Shown: positions 16,052 to 24,154 of the stretch, one piece after another
Position numbering within the stretch: the first letter of the stretch is position 1
Layout of the letters: each line of letters opens with the position of its first letter
NCBI RefSeq assembly: GCF_051175315.1
Contig: NZ_CP195100.1
Span: forward strand, 1,612,001 to 1,676,000
Reading direction: 5' to 3'
DNA length: 64,000 bases
DNA from: Tundrisphaera sp051175315
GTDB taxonomy: Bacteria; Planctomycetota; Planctomycetia; Isosphaerales; Isosphaeraceae
The notes under the pieces: model-generated
What the model was told of the DNA's origin: nothing
Seen by the model: only the letters and a program-made list of their open reading frames with translations
The model's database searches: none
Made by a program: the position numbers and the translations under genes

Positions 16052-16549
16052 ATGGCCACAGCCCCTTCGATCAACCGCGACTGGATCGCGGCCGAATTTT
16101 CCAAGGGGATCGACGCCGAGCAATCGCTCCACGACGACGCCCTGGCAACCGCCCAGTCCCCGCCGGACCCCGCGTTCGGCGTCCTTTATCACGAGATCGC
16201 CGAGGCCGACAAGCGGCACATCGCCGCCATCGAGACGATCGCGGCCCGATACGGCCATGTCCCGTCCCAGGGCGGTTCCGGCGGGGTCAGCGGTGCCCTC
16301 GGCCGCCTCAAGCAGAAGGTCAGCGAGATCGGCTCGACGCCGCTCCAGGTGATTGAGCAGGACATGCTGGCCAAGGCCAGCGCGATCCACTGGATGACCG
16401 CATGGCTCGGGGCGTTCGAGGCCATCGGGGACGCGGAAAGCGCCCGCGAACTGGCCTCCCTCCTGACCGAGGAGAAGGCCCACCACGACGCCTTGCAGCA
16501 GGGATTCAACCGGCTGGTCGCCCGCGGCGCGGGGGCGACCACCGCCTGA
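16052..16549 (+). CDS. Ferritin-like four-helix protein
   Basis: A 165-residue, mostly helical cytoplasmic protein. Two segments carry the Glu/His spacing of ferritin/rubrerythrin-like bundles: LYHEIAEADKRHIAAIETIA (about residues 46-65) and LLTEEKAHHDALQQGFNRL (about 137-155). A Gly/Ser-rich loop separates the halves. This resembles the ferritin-like or DUF2383-type bundles found among stress genes, but I cannot assign it to one family or confirm a metal site. The AAGGTG before the ATG supports the start. It has its own perfect sigma-54 promoter. Confidence 0.72.
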   Translation: MATAPSINRDWIAAEFSKGIDAEQSLHDDALATAQSPPDPAFGVLYHEIAEADKRHIAAIETIAARYGHVPSQGGSGGVSGALGRLKQKVSEIGSTPLQVIEQDMLAKASAIHWMTAWLGAFEAIGDAESARELASLLTEEKAHHDALQQGFNRLVARGAGATTA

Positions 16550-16830
16550 CCTCCGGCCGATTTCATCCGTCCGATCGCTCCGCGGTACATCCAAATCGGC
16601 GAGGCCTCCTTCGCGCGTTGGACCTCCGCATCGGGCCACCCCTGGTCGTCCGGGTTCTCTCATGGGCCCGGACGACCTTTTCGTTGATGCCGGGGTTTGG
16701 CTTCGAGGATTCTCCCCGTTCGCATTGCATGGTATTGAACATTCATGGAGGGCTTCGATACACTCGTCGGGTGAAGTGATCTTCAGGTTCATCCCTCGTC
16801 GCCGCACAGCGACGCCTCGAGGAGGAGACC

Positions 16831-17973
16831 ATGAGCCCATCCTCGACGCTGCGGACTGCGTGGATCGTTCTCATCCTGGCCTCCGCCCCGATCGCCCGGG
16901 CCGACTACACCCTGATCGACCTGGGCGCGATCGCCCCGATCGGGTCGACTCGGGTCCAGGCGATGAACGCCTCGGGCGTGGCCGTCGGGACGATGCGTAC
17001 CAACGGGGTGGATCAGGTCTACAGGCTCGACGGCGGGTCCGGGGGATCCAGCCTGCCCGGCACCGCGACATCCAGCGGGGCCCTGGGGGTTAACGAACAT
17101 GGGGACTTCGCCGGGTCGTTCGTCGATCCCCGGAACGGCAATGTCGCCCATGCGTTCCGCGTCGTCGATGGCATGTTCCAGGACCTTGGCACGCTGCCGG
17201 GCGGGTCGGCCGTCGGGACGGCGATCAACGGGGCGGGGGATGTCGCCGGATACGGGTACTTGCCGGGCGGGATCCAGCGGGCCTTCCGATCGATGGGCGG
17301 GGGGTCGCTGACCGCGATCGATCCCCTGGCCGGAGGGATCTCGAGCTCGGCCTCGGGCATCAACTTGGCCGGGACGGTGGTCGGCACCTCGCAACTGGGC
17401 AACGGGGTGAATCGCGCCTTCATCGCCGAGTTGGGCGGCCCGGCGCAGGACCTCCTGGGCCTGCACCCGGGATCCAGCTTCACCGGCTCGACCTATGCCA
17501 CGGGGATCAACGATCAGGGCGTGGTCATCGGCTACGGGGACTTCGGCGTCAACTCCCACGCCTTCCTGGCCCCCGTCTCCGGGCCCCTCATCGATCTCGG
17601 CGTCGCCGGGTCCGCCCGATCCAGCCTGGCCTATGGGCTGAACGGCAAGAATCAGGTCGTCGGGGTGCTCGGCTATGGCGGGGGTTTGACGCACGCTTTC
17701 TACTGGGACGAGCTGTCGCGGATGGTGGACCTCAACACGGTCCTGTCCGCCCGCGATCGGGAATCCTGGGTGCTGACCCATGCCTTCGCCATCGGCGACA
17801 CGGGGCGGATCACCGGGCTCGGGTACAAGGACGGGGAACTCCACGCGTTCGCCTTGCAGCCCAACATCGTCCCCGAGCCGCCCGCCTGGGCCCTGACGGC
17901 CATCGGCGGGACGATCGCGGCGGGGTGGGCCCGGCTCAGGCGCGGACGAAGGCCGGGCCGGGCTGGCGCCTGA
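16831..17973 (+). CDS. HAF-repeat beta-propeller protein with PEP-CTERM anchor
   Basis: A 380-residue secreted protein. The signal peptide (LRTAWIVLILASAPIARA) ends near residue 24. The body consists of repeated units with an HAF/RAF motif and G(I/V)N..G..VG spacing (for example NVAHAFRVVDG, SHAFLAPVSG and LTHAFYWDE), the extracellular HAF repeat predicted to form a propeller. The C terminus has the PEP-CTERM sorting signal: VPEPPAWAL, a hydrophobic helix and an Arg-rich tail. It would be processed by an exosortase and displayed at the cell surface. Its last 38 bp overlap the convergent dprA end. Confidence 0.87.
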   Translation: MSPSSTLRTAWIVLILASAPIARADYTLIDLGAIAPIGSTRVQAMNASGVAVGTMRTNGVDQVYRLDGGSGGSSLPGTATSSGALGVNEHGDFAGSFVDPRNGNVAHAFRVVDGMFQDLGTLPGGSAVGTAINGAGDVAGYGYLPGGIQRAFRSMGGGSLTAIDPLAGGISSSASGINLAGTVVGTSQLGNGVNRAFIAELGGPAQDLLGLHPGSSFTGSTYATGINDQGVVIGYGDFGVNSHAFLAPVSGPLIDLGVAGSARSSLAYGLNGKNQVVGVLGYGGGLTHAFYWDELSRMVDLNTVLSARDRESWVLTHAFAIGDTGRITGLGYKDGELHAFALQPNIVPEPPAWALTAIGGTIAAGWARLRRGRRPGRAGA

Positions 17974-19063
17974 CCAACCGCCGCATCTCCAGGACGCTCA
18001 GGGTCGCCATGACCTGCGAGGCCGTCAGCCCGGTCAGGGCGATCAGGGCGTCGATGGCCACCGGCTCGGCCCCCAGGTGGCCCAGCAGCGAGCGCTCCTG
18101 ATCCGACAGCGTCAGCTCGACCGGATGCCTGACCGCCGGCGCGTCGGCCGAGGGCCGGACCTCGCGCACCAGCGGGCCGAGTTGCTCCAGGACATCGTCG
18201 ACCGATTCGACCAGGGTCGCCCCGTCCCGGATCAGGGCGTGGCAGCCCCGGCTCGGCAGGCTGTCCACGGGGCCGGGCACGGCGAAGACCTCGCGGTTCT
18301 GCTCGGTGGCATGCCGGGCCGTGGAGAGCGACCCGCTGCGCGGGGTGGCCTCGACCACGATCACGCCCAGGCAGAGCCCGGAGATGATCCGGTTCCTCCG
18401 GGGAAATAGCTCGGCGAGCGGCCCCTGGCGCATCGGGGTCTCGCTGACGATCGCGCCCGATGCGGCGACCTCGCGCGCCAGCCCGTCGTGTTCCGGGGGA
18501 TAGACCTCGGACAGCCCGTTGGCGAGGACGCCGATGGTCCGGCCTCCGACGGACAGGGCCCCGCGGTGCGCCGCGGCATCGATCCCCCGGGCCAGGCCCG
18601 AGACGATCGTGAGCCCGACCCGGGCCAGGCCCGACGCCAGCCGCTCCGCGATCCTGAGGCCATACGGCGTGCATCGCCGCGACCCGACCAGGGCGATCGC
18701 CAACTGATCGGCCGGCTCGATCGTCCCCCGGGCGTAGAGGAGGCTGGGCGGGTCGGGGATCTCGCGGAGCGGGTCGGGATATTCCTCCGAGCCGCGGGCC
18801 AGCGGGCGGACGCCCAGCGACCGGCACAGGGCCAGCTCCGCCTCGGCGTCGTTGGCCCGGTGGGCCTGCGCGATCGAGGTCGCGAGCTTCTTGCCCACGC
18901 CGGGGACATCCCGGAGCATCGATTCGGTCGCGTCCAGGACCCGGGTCGCCGACCCGAAGTGGTCGAGCAGCGCCTGGCAGATCCGGGGCCCGACGCCGGA
19001 GACCATCGTCAAGCGGATGAGTTCGAGGAGTTCGGCCTCCTCCCTGGGTGTCGGATCGCTCAC
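17936..19063 (-). CDS. dprA: DNA-processing protein DprA
   Basis: A 375-residue DprA/Smf protein. It has an N-terminal helix-hairpin-helix/SAM-like region (VSGVGPRICQALL, DVPGVGKKLA), a central Rossmann domain with the signature GSRRCTPYG, TIVSGLARGIDAAAHRGAL and FPRRNRIISGL, and a C-terminal winged-helix domain. DprA protects incoming single-stranded DNA and loads RecA during natural transformation; it is also widespread in non-competent bacteria. The start is GTG 19063, overlapping the aroB stop by 4 bp (GTGA). The 3' end overlaps the PEP-CTERM gene by 38 bp. Confidence 0.93.
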   Translation of the reverse strand: MSDPTPREEAELLELIRLTMVSGVGPRICQALLDHFGSATRVLDATESMLRDVPGVGKKLATSIAQAHRANDAEAELALCRSLGVRPLARGSEEYPDPLREIPDPPSLLYARGTIEPADQLAIALVGSRRCTPYGLRIAERLASGLARVGLTIVSGLARGIDAAAHRGALSVGGRTIGVLANGLSEVYPPEHDGLAREVAASGAIVSETPMRQGPLAELFPRRNRIISGLCLGVIVVEATPRSGSLSTARHATEQNREVFAVPGPVDSLPSRGCHALIRDGATLVESVDDVLEQLGPLVREVRPSADAPAVRHPVELTLSDQERSLLGHLGAEPVAIDALIALTGLTASQVMATLSVLEMRRLVRRQPGPAFVRA

Positions 19064-20187
19064 CGCCCCCCCGATCCGGGATGGGCGACCATCTCCGCGA
19101 GCACGGCCCGGATGTCCTGATCCGGCGCCTCGGCCATCTCGACCCGGCCGATCGCACGCGGGAGGACGAACCGGACCCGGCCGCCCTGGTTCTTCTTGTC
19201 CCGACCCATGGCGTCGCGCAGCCCGGCGACGTCCAGGCCAGGCGCGACGGTGGGCAGGCCGAAGGCTTCGAGGAGGCGGACCATCCGGGCGGTCGCGTCG
19301 GGCCCGATCCAGCCCATGCGTTCGGCCAGGCGGGACTCGGCGACCATCCCGATCGCGACCGCCTCGCCGTGCTGGTAACCCCCGCCGTAGCCAGCCACCG
19401 CCTCGACGGCATGGCCGATGGTGTGCCCGAAATTCAACACGGCCCGGAGCCCGGTCTCCTCGCGCTCGTCCTGGGAGACGACGTCGGCCTTGATCCGGCA
19501 GCAGCGGGCGATCATGGCCCGGATCAGGGCCCGGTCGCCGTCCCGGATCGCCGCGGCGTCGCGTTCCAGGGAGTCGAAGAAGTCGGCGTCCAGGATCACG
19601 CCGTACTTGATCACCTCGGCCATCCCGCACCGGACCTCGCGGGGCGGCAGGGTGAGCAGCGAGTCGGTGTCGATCCAGACCCCGACCGGCTGGTGGAAGG
19701 CTCCGATGATGTTCTTGGCACCGGGGTGGTTCACCCCGACCTTGCCGCCCACCGAGCTATCGACCTGGGCGAGCAGGGTGGTGGGGATCATCACCAGGGG
19801 CAGCCCCCGGGCGTACGCGGAGGCGACGAAGCCGGCGAGGTCGCCGATCACGCCCCCCCCCACCGCGACGATGGCGGTGTGGCGGTCGGCCTTCATCGCC
19901 ACCAGGCGGTCGAACAGGGTCGAGGCGACGGCCAGGCTCTTGGATGCCTCGCCGGGCGGGACGGAGGCGACCTCGGAAGTGATCCCGATCTCGGCCAGCG
20001 CCTCGACCGGGCCGCGGATCGCGCCGTGGAGGTTGTCGTCCGTGACCACGAGCGCCGACCGGCACCCCCGGCCCGACCATTTCGCATCCAGCGCGGCGCG
20101 GACGAAGCCGCCGAAGCCGCCGGAGTCGCCGCTCACGACCCGGATCTCGTAGGATCGAGGCCCCAGGTCCACCTTCACCGTCGTCAT
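19060..20187 (-). CDS. aroB: 3-dehydroquinate synthase
   Basis: A 375-residue cytoplasmic enzyme of the shikimate pathway that converts DAHP to 3-dehydroquinate using NAD+ and a divalent metal. Visible motifs are the NAD-binding GGGVIGDLAGF, IPTTLLAQVDSSVGGK, the metal-binding Glu in MAEVIKYG, and the His residues in NFGHTIGHAVE and HGEAVAIGM. Length is normal. It is the first gene of an aroB-dprA pair on the minus strand, divergent from the site-2 protease gene. Confidence 0.95.
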   Translation of the reverse strand: MTTVKVDLGPRSYEIRVVSGDSGGFGGFVRAALDAKWSGRGCRSALVVTDDNLHGAIRGPVEALAEIGITSEVASVPPGEASKSLAVASTLFDRLVAMKADRHTAIVAVGGGVIGDLAGFVASAYARGLPLVMIPTTLLAQVDSSVGGKVGVNHPGAKNIIGAFHQPVGVWIDTDSLLTLPPREVRCGMAEVIKYGVILDADFFDSLERDAAAIRDGDRALIRAMIARCCRIKADVVSQDEREETGLRAVLNFGHTIGHAVEAVAGYGGGYQHGEAVAIGMVAESRLAERMGWIGPDATARMVRLLEAFGLPTVAPGLDVAGLRDAMGRDKKNQGGRVRFVLPRAIGRVEMAEAPDQDIRAVLAEMVAHPGSGGR

Positions 20188-20378
20188 GTCGTCGTCTCGC
20201 GCATCGCCGGATCGAAAGCCCTCGACCCCAATGTAATCCGGAGGGGGCGGCGAGGCGACCGCCGACCGGCGGGGGTCGACCTTGCCGCTTCCCGAACGCC
20301 CCCCGCGGTGCTACCATGAATCATCACGGATGATCGCCTCGACCACCGATTTTGACATCCCGCCCCGGGTCAAACCAC

Positions 20379-21485
20379 ATGACCGATTTACTGGCGTGGT
20401 CGATCAAACTGGGACGCTGGTCCGGAGTCCAGGTCCGGGTCCATTACTTCCTCCTGTTCTTCGCGGCCAGCAGCCTGTTCTCGGCCGCTCTCGCCGAGGG
20501 GGGGAGCCGGGTCACCCAGACGGCGTGCTGGCTGGCCGTCATGTTCGTGGTGCTGGTCCTCCACGAGTTGGGGCACGCCGCCGTCGCTCTGGCGCAGAAT
20601 GCCGAGGTCGAGGACGTCTGCCTCTGGCCGCTGGGCAACTTCGTCGTGCCGATGTCGCCGGCCCGGTCGGCGGACAATCCGGCGATCGCCATCGCCGGCC
20701 CGGTCGTCAGCGGGCTCCTGGCGTTCGGCTCGGCGCTGGTCCTGTCGATGTACGGGGCATCGATGGTCTTCAACCCGTTCGGCGGGGTGGAGGACTCCGG
20801 GGCGCCGCTGATCCATGCGGCCCAGGGCGTCCCGGCCCACGTCGCACGGGCGATGACGCCGCTCTGGTTCGTGGGCTGGTTCGGCTACCTGAACTGGGTG
20901 ATCTGCCTGGTCAACCTGATCCCGGCGCTGCCGCTGGACGGGGGTCGGGCCTTCCGGGCCGTGCTGGCCCGGTCGTCGGTGGGCCTGGCCCGCGACCACT
21001 TCATCGCCCCGTGGACGGCCCGCACCTGCGCGGCCCTGCTGACCCTGGCCGGGCTGGTCCGGATGGGGCAGGGGGCGTTCAGCAACGGGACCGCCAACTA
21101 CTTCGGTGATGGCCTCACCCTGTTCGCCCTGGCCCTGCTGATCGAGCTGGTCGTCCGGTCCGAGTCGCGGATGATGGACGACGGCGGCTACTTCGAGGAC
21201 GGCGTCTTCGGCTACGACTTCTCCGAGGGGTACACCAGCCTGGAGGCCGGCAACGCCAAGGTCCGCCCGGCCCGCGAGAGCGCGATCAAGCGGTGGAGGC
21301 GGCGCCGGTCCGAACTCCGCCGGCGGCGGCGGGTCGCCCGCGAGGTCGCCGAGGAACGCCGGATGGACGAGATTCTCGAAAAGCTCCATACCCAGGGGAA
21401 GTCCGCCCTGACCGACGAGGAGCACCGATTCCTGGTCCGCGTCTCGGCCAAGCTCCGGAGCAACCGCCCCCGTGCCCGCGACTGA
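20379..21485 (+). CDS. Site-2 protease family (M50) membrane metalloprotease
   Basis: A 368-residue polytopic membrane protein. The zinc motif HELGH is at residues 62-66, and the second motif NLIPALPLDGG lies in a later membrane helix. The family cleaves membrane-embedded substrates such as anti-sigma factors. After the last helix comes a basic cytoplasmic tail (about residues 290-368) with a helical segment MDEILEKLHTQGKSALTDEE, similar to a tail seen in planctomycete rhomboid-type proteases. I chose the ATG at 20379; a TTG at 20352 is in frame. The 3' end overlaps the methyltransferase gene by 14 bp. Confidence 0.87.
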   Translation: MTDLLAWSIKLGRWSGVQVRVHYFLLFFAASSLFSAALAEGGSRVTQTACWLAVMFVVLVLHELGHAAVALAQNAEVEDVCLWPLGNFVVPMSPARSADNPAIAIAGPVVSGLLAFGSALVLSMYGASMVFNPFGGVEDSGAPLIHAAQGVPAHVARAMTPLWFVGWFGYLNWVICLVNLIPALPLDGGRAFRAVLARSSVGLARDHFIAPWTARTCAALLTLAGLVRMGQGAFSNGTANYFGDGLTLFALALLIELVVRSESRMMDDGGYFEDGVFGYDFSEGYTSLEAGNAKVRPARESAIKRWRRRRSELRRRRRVAREVAEERRMDEILEKLHTQGKSALTDEEHRFLVRVSAKLRSNRPRARD

Positions 21486-22263
21486 CCCGGCCGGTCGCGG
21501 CCCGACCCTCCTCGACGCGGCGATCGGGACGCGGCTGATCGCCCTCGGCCTGCACCTCGACGCCGACGACCCGGCCCTGTGGGTCGTCGACTACCCCGAG
21601 ATGATCCTCGACCTCCACCGGCGGGATGTCGCGGCCGGCGCCGAGGCCGTCCTGACCAGCACCTTCGGCGCCAACCGGGCGTGGTTGGATCGGTTCGGCA
21701 GGGCCTCCGACTGGAAGGCGATCAACGCCCGGGCCGCGGCGCTGGCCCGCCAGGCCGCCGGGCCGGATGGCCTCGTCTTGGGTTCGACCGGCCCGACCGC
21801 CGCCGGGCCCGACCTCCGCGACCAGGCCGGGGCGCTGGCCGAGGCCGGAGTGGATGCCCTGGTGCTGGAAACCCATTCGCTTGAACAGGCCGTGGCCGCC
21901 CTGTCAGACCTCCGCCCCGGTTCGGATTTCCCGATCGTCGCCAGCCTGTTCCGATGGACGGAAGGCGCGACCCGCCGGCTCGAAGACGCCGGGGCGACGG
22001 CGCTCGGGGTCAACTGCGTGGTTGGCATGGCCGAGGCCGTCCGGATCGCCCGATCGATCCGGGCGGAGACGCGGCTACCGATCTGGCTCAAGCCGTCGGC
22101 CGGGCTGCCCGGCGGGCCGATCGAATCTCCCGAAACGTTCGCCTCGTTCGCCCCGGCCATCGCCGGCTTGGGCGAAGTCATGGTCGGCGGCTGCTGCGGG
22201 ACGACCGACGCCCACATCGCCGCCCTCCGGTCGGGTCTCGATGCGGCGCGGCCCGGGTCTTAG
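21472..22263 (+). CDS. Homocysteine S-methyltransferase family protein
   Basis: A 263-residue TIM-barrel protein of the Hcy-binding domain family (MmuM/BHMT type). The zinc ligands are in GVNCVV and GGCCGT near the C terminus, and the N-terminal LLDAAIGTRL matches the family start. It would transfer a methyl group to homocysteine to make methionine; the donor cannot be told from sequence. It starts with GTG at 21472 inside the end of the protease gene, so coupling is likely. The methyl-cycle enzyme AhcY is encoded about 18 kb away. Confidence 0.85.
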   Translation: MPATDPAGRGPTLLDAAIGTRLIALGLHLDADDPALWVVDYPEMILDLHRRDVAAGAEAVLTSTFGANRAWLDRFGRASDWKAINARAAALARQAAGPDGLVLGSTGPTAAGPDLRDQAGALAEAGVDALVLETHSLEQAVAALSDLRPGSDFPIVASLFRWTEGATRRLEDAGATALGVNCVVGMAEAVRIARSIRAETRLPIWLKPSAGLPGGPIESPETFASFAPAIAGLGEVMVGGCCGTTDAHIAALRSGLDAARPGS

Positions 22264-22284
22264 CTCCCCTGCTACCGCTTGCGC

Positions 22285-22581
22285 TCACGTCACGACGGTC
22301 CGCCCGAGTGGCCCCCACGACCGTCGCGGCCTGGTTTCCAGGTCGTCGGCCCAATCATATTCCCATTCGGGATTGTACACGCACCCCCTTCGCTTCCTGA
22401 CGCGGTCATTCCACCGACGACGACGAGCGAGGATGCTCGGCTTCAAGTAGATGTCATGCCTGGGCTTGTGCCACTTGCAATGGTGAAGTGGATAGGCCCC
22501 CTCGGCCTGGATCTGTTTACGAAACCGGCGGAGTGCTTGTACGATCGACTCTTCGCCTTCCAACTCGATCCGGATTCCCAT
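22285..22581 (-). CDS. rpsU: 30S ribosomal protein bS21, extended form
   Basis: A 98-residue bS21 protein, longer than the usual 60-70 aa. The conserved part runs from MGIRIELEGEESIVQALRR through a charged helix to RRRRWNDRVRKRR, and a C-terminal extension of about 35 residues (CVYNPEWEYDWADDL onward) follows. bS21 binds the 30S platform near the anti-Shine-Dalgarno region and aids initiation. The ATG at 22581 fits the family N terminus; the frame is open to 22620. It lies on the minus strand between two plus-strand genes and ends 22 bp from the methyltransferase stop. Confidence 0.82.
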   Translation of the reverse strand: MGIRIELEGEESIVQALRRFRKQIQAEGAYPLHHCKWHKPRHDIYLKPSILARRRRWNDRVRKRRGCVYNPEWEYDWADDLETRPRRSWGPLGRTVVT

Positions 22582-22815
22582 TCTGCGGCGTCTTGACGGC
22601 CGACGCGAAGCCGGTGGCAAAGCCTTCGTCCCTGGAACATCAGGATTCTCTCACGGGCCGGGGGTGGATTCAAGTAAGGATGGCGGCGAGCCACTCGAGA
22701 CAATCGCCTTCCCAATCTCCATCACCCCGACTTCCCGGCCCGGCGGCTTGGCGGGTCGCAGCCGGTCGGGTAGGATACGGGGCGTCCGCACCGATCCCGA
22801 GACAGGAACGCACCG

Positions 22816-23304
22816 TTGGCGTCGAGCCGTCCTCCCGCGATCCCCGACCCCGGCCTGGTCCGGGACCGCCGCCCGGGCCAGCCCCGGCGCGAGGACCTGG
22901 CCCCCGGCGAATGCCTGTGCGACCACTGCTCCGGGAAGTGCTGCCGCTACTTTTCGGTCCCGATCAAGCAGCCGACGACCTGGGACGACTTCGACGAGGC
23001 CCGCTGGTATCTGGCCCACGGCCGGACCCTGATCTACGTCGAGGAAGGGAAGTGGTACCTGGTGGTCATGACCCGGTGCAAGTACCTGGGGCCCGACGAA
23101 CGCTGCCGGATCTACTTCAGCCGCCCCAAGATCTGCCGGGATTACACGACCGCCGAGTGCGAGTATGATGAGGACTGGACGTTCGAGAAGGTCTTCGAGG
23201 CCTCCGAACAGCTCTGGGAATATGCGGAGGCGATCCTCCCCCGGCGACGCAGGCCCCGGCCGCCCGCCTCGCCCGGCCTCACCGTGATCTCGGCCCCGGG
23301 TTGA
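22816..23304 (+). CDS. YkgJ-family cysteine-cluster protein
   Basis: A 162-residue protein with a CxCDHCSGKCC cluster (about residues 33-43), then CKYLGPDERCRIYFSRPKIC and a final Cys. This is the zinc- or iron-chelating YkgJ/CxxCxxCC family pattern. Its role is unknown beyond metal binding. The TTG start at 22816 follows a GAGACAGGAA stretch; other starts inside the poorly conserved first 25 residues are possible. It is followed after 3 bp by the HYExAFE gene, so the two are likely co-expressed. Confidence 0.82.
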   Translation: MASSRPPAIPDPGLVRDRRPGQPRREDLAPGECLCDHCSGKCCRYFSVPIKQPTTWDDFDEARWYLAHGRTLIYVEEGKWYLVVMTRCKYLGPDERCRIYFSRPKICRDYTTAECEYDEDWTFEKVFEASEQLWEYAEAILPRRRRPRPPASPGLTVISAPG

Positions 23305-23307
23305 CGC

Positions 23308-23862
23308 ATGGCGATCCGCTCCAACCACTACGAGGCGGCCTTCGAGGCCTACATCCGGTCGATCCGGGTGCCGTGCGTGGCCGTGGACGAGGCCAAGCGG
23401 ACGCTCACCGACGAGGGGGGGCTCAAGAGCCCCGATTTCCTGCTCTATCCGCGCTGCGGGCCGAACCTGGTGGTCGAGGTCAAGGGGAAGAAGGGGAAGG
23501 ACGCCCGGGGGCGTCGCCCCTGGGAGAACTGGGTGACGACCGACGACCTGGACGGCCTGGCCCGCTGGCAGGAGATGTTCGGGCCCGGGTTCCGGGCGAT
23601 CCTGGCGTTCGCCTACGCCGAGGTCACCGGGGAGTTCGCCCTGCCCCGCGACGACGGCTCGTTCCCGTTCCGGGGCCTGGCCTACCGGTTCTGGGCGGTC
23701 GGGCTCGACGACTACCTCCAGCATCTCCGGTCGCGGGGGCCGGCCTGGAAGGCGGTCGCCATGGCCCGCGCCGCATTCCGACTCCGGGTCCGGCCGCTCG
23801 ACGAATGGCTGCCGATGTCCCCGCTCAGCCCACCACGACCCCGACCCGTCCCAGGAGCGTGA
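23308..23862 (+). CDS. HYExAFE family protein
   Basis: A 184-residue cytoplasmic protein of the planctomycete HYExAFE family, named for the N-terminal HYEAAFEAY seen here at residues 7-15. The following region reads SPDFLLYP, about nine residues, then LVVEVKGKKG, which looks like the PD...ExK core of the PD-(D/E)xK nuclease fold. The C-terminal third is aromatic-rich and ends in a Pro-rich tail. The family's function is not known to me. It is 3 bp after the YkgJ-like gene and 3 bp before a small membrane protein gene. Confidence 0.85.
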   Translation: MAIRSNHYEAAFEAYIRSIRVPCVAVDEAKRTLTDEGGLKSPDFLLYPRCGPNLVVEVKGKKGKDARGRRPWENWVTTDDLDGLARWQEMFGPGFRAILAFAYAEVTGEFALPRDDGSFPFRGLAYRFWAVGLDDYLQHLRSRGPAWKAVAMARAAFRLRVRPLDEWLPMSPLSPPRPRPVPGA

Positions 23863-23865
23863 CCG

Positions 23866-24102
23866 ATGCTTCGCCGCTTCCGCCGCCTTGCCCTGCCGGC
23901 CTTCGGGCTCGCGCTGCTGCTCCCGCTGGCCGCCGCCCCCGCCTTCGGGCAGGCCAAGGACCCGATCGAAGGGTTCTTCGACATCCCGGTCGACCCGAAC
24001 GCCGTCGAGGAGCCGAGCTACGGCGTGCCGGCCTACCTGATCACGTCGGGGCTGGGCGGGCTGGCCATCTTCATCGTCTGCAAGTCGGCCCGCCGCCAGT
24101 GA
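23866..24102 (+). CDS. Small exported membrane protein, unknown function
   Basis: A 78-residue protein. It has a basic N terminus, a signal-peptide-like hydrophobic helix (LALPAFGLALLLPLAAA) with a likely cleavage site near AFGQA, a short acidic linker, and a second hydrophobic helix (YLITSGLGGLAIFIVC) before a basic end. I recognise no family. It is tightly spaced after HYExAFE and before bioB, so it is probably part of the same transcript. Confidence 0.65.
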   Translation: MLRRFRRLALPAFGLALLLPLAAAPAFGQAKDPIEGFFDIPVDPNAVEEPSYGVPAYLITSGLGGLAIFIVCKSARRQ

Positions 24103-24154
24103 CGGCGGCCGGATGGATCGTGATGGGCTGATGGACCTGGGACCGAGGGATCTG

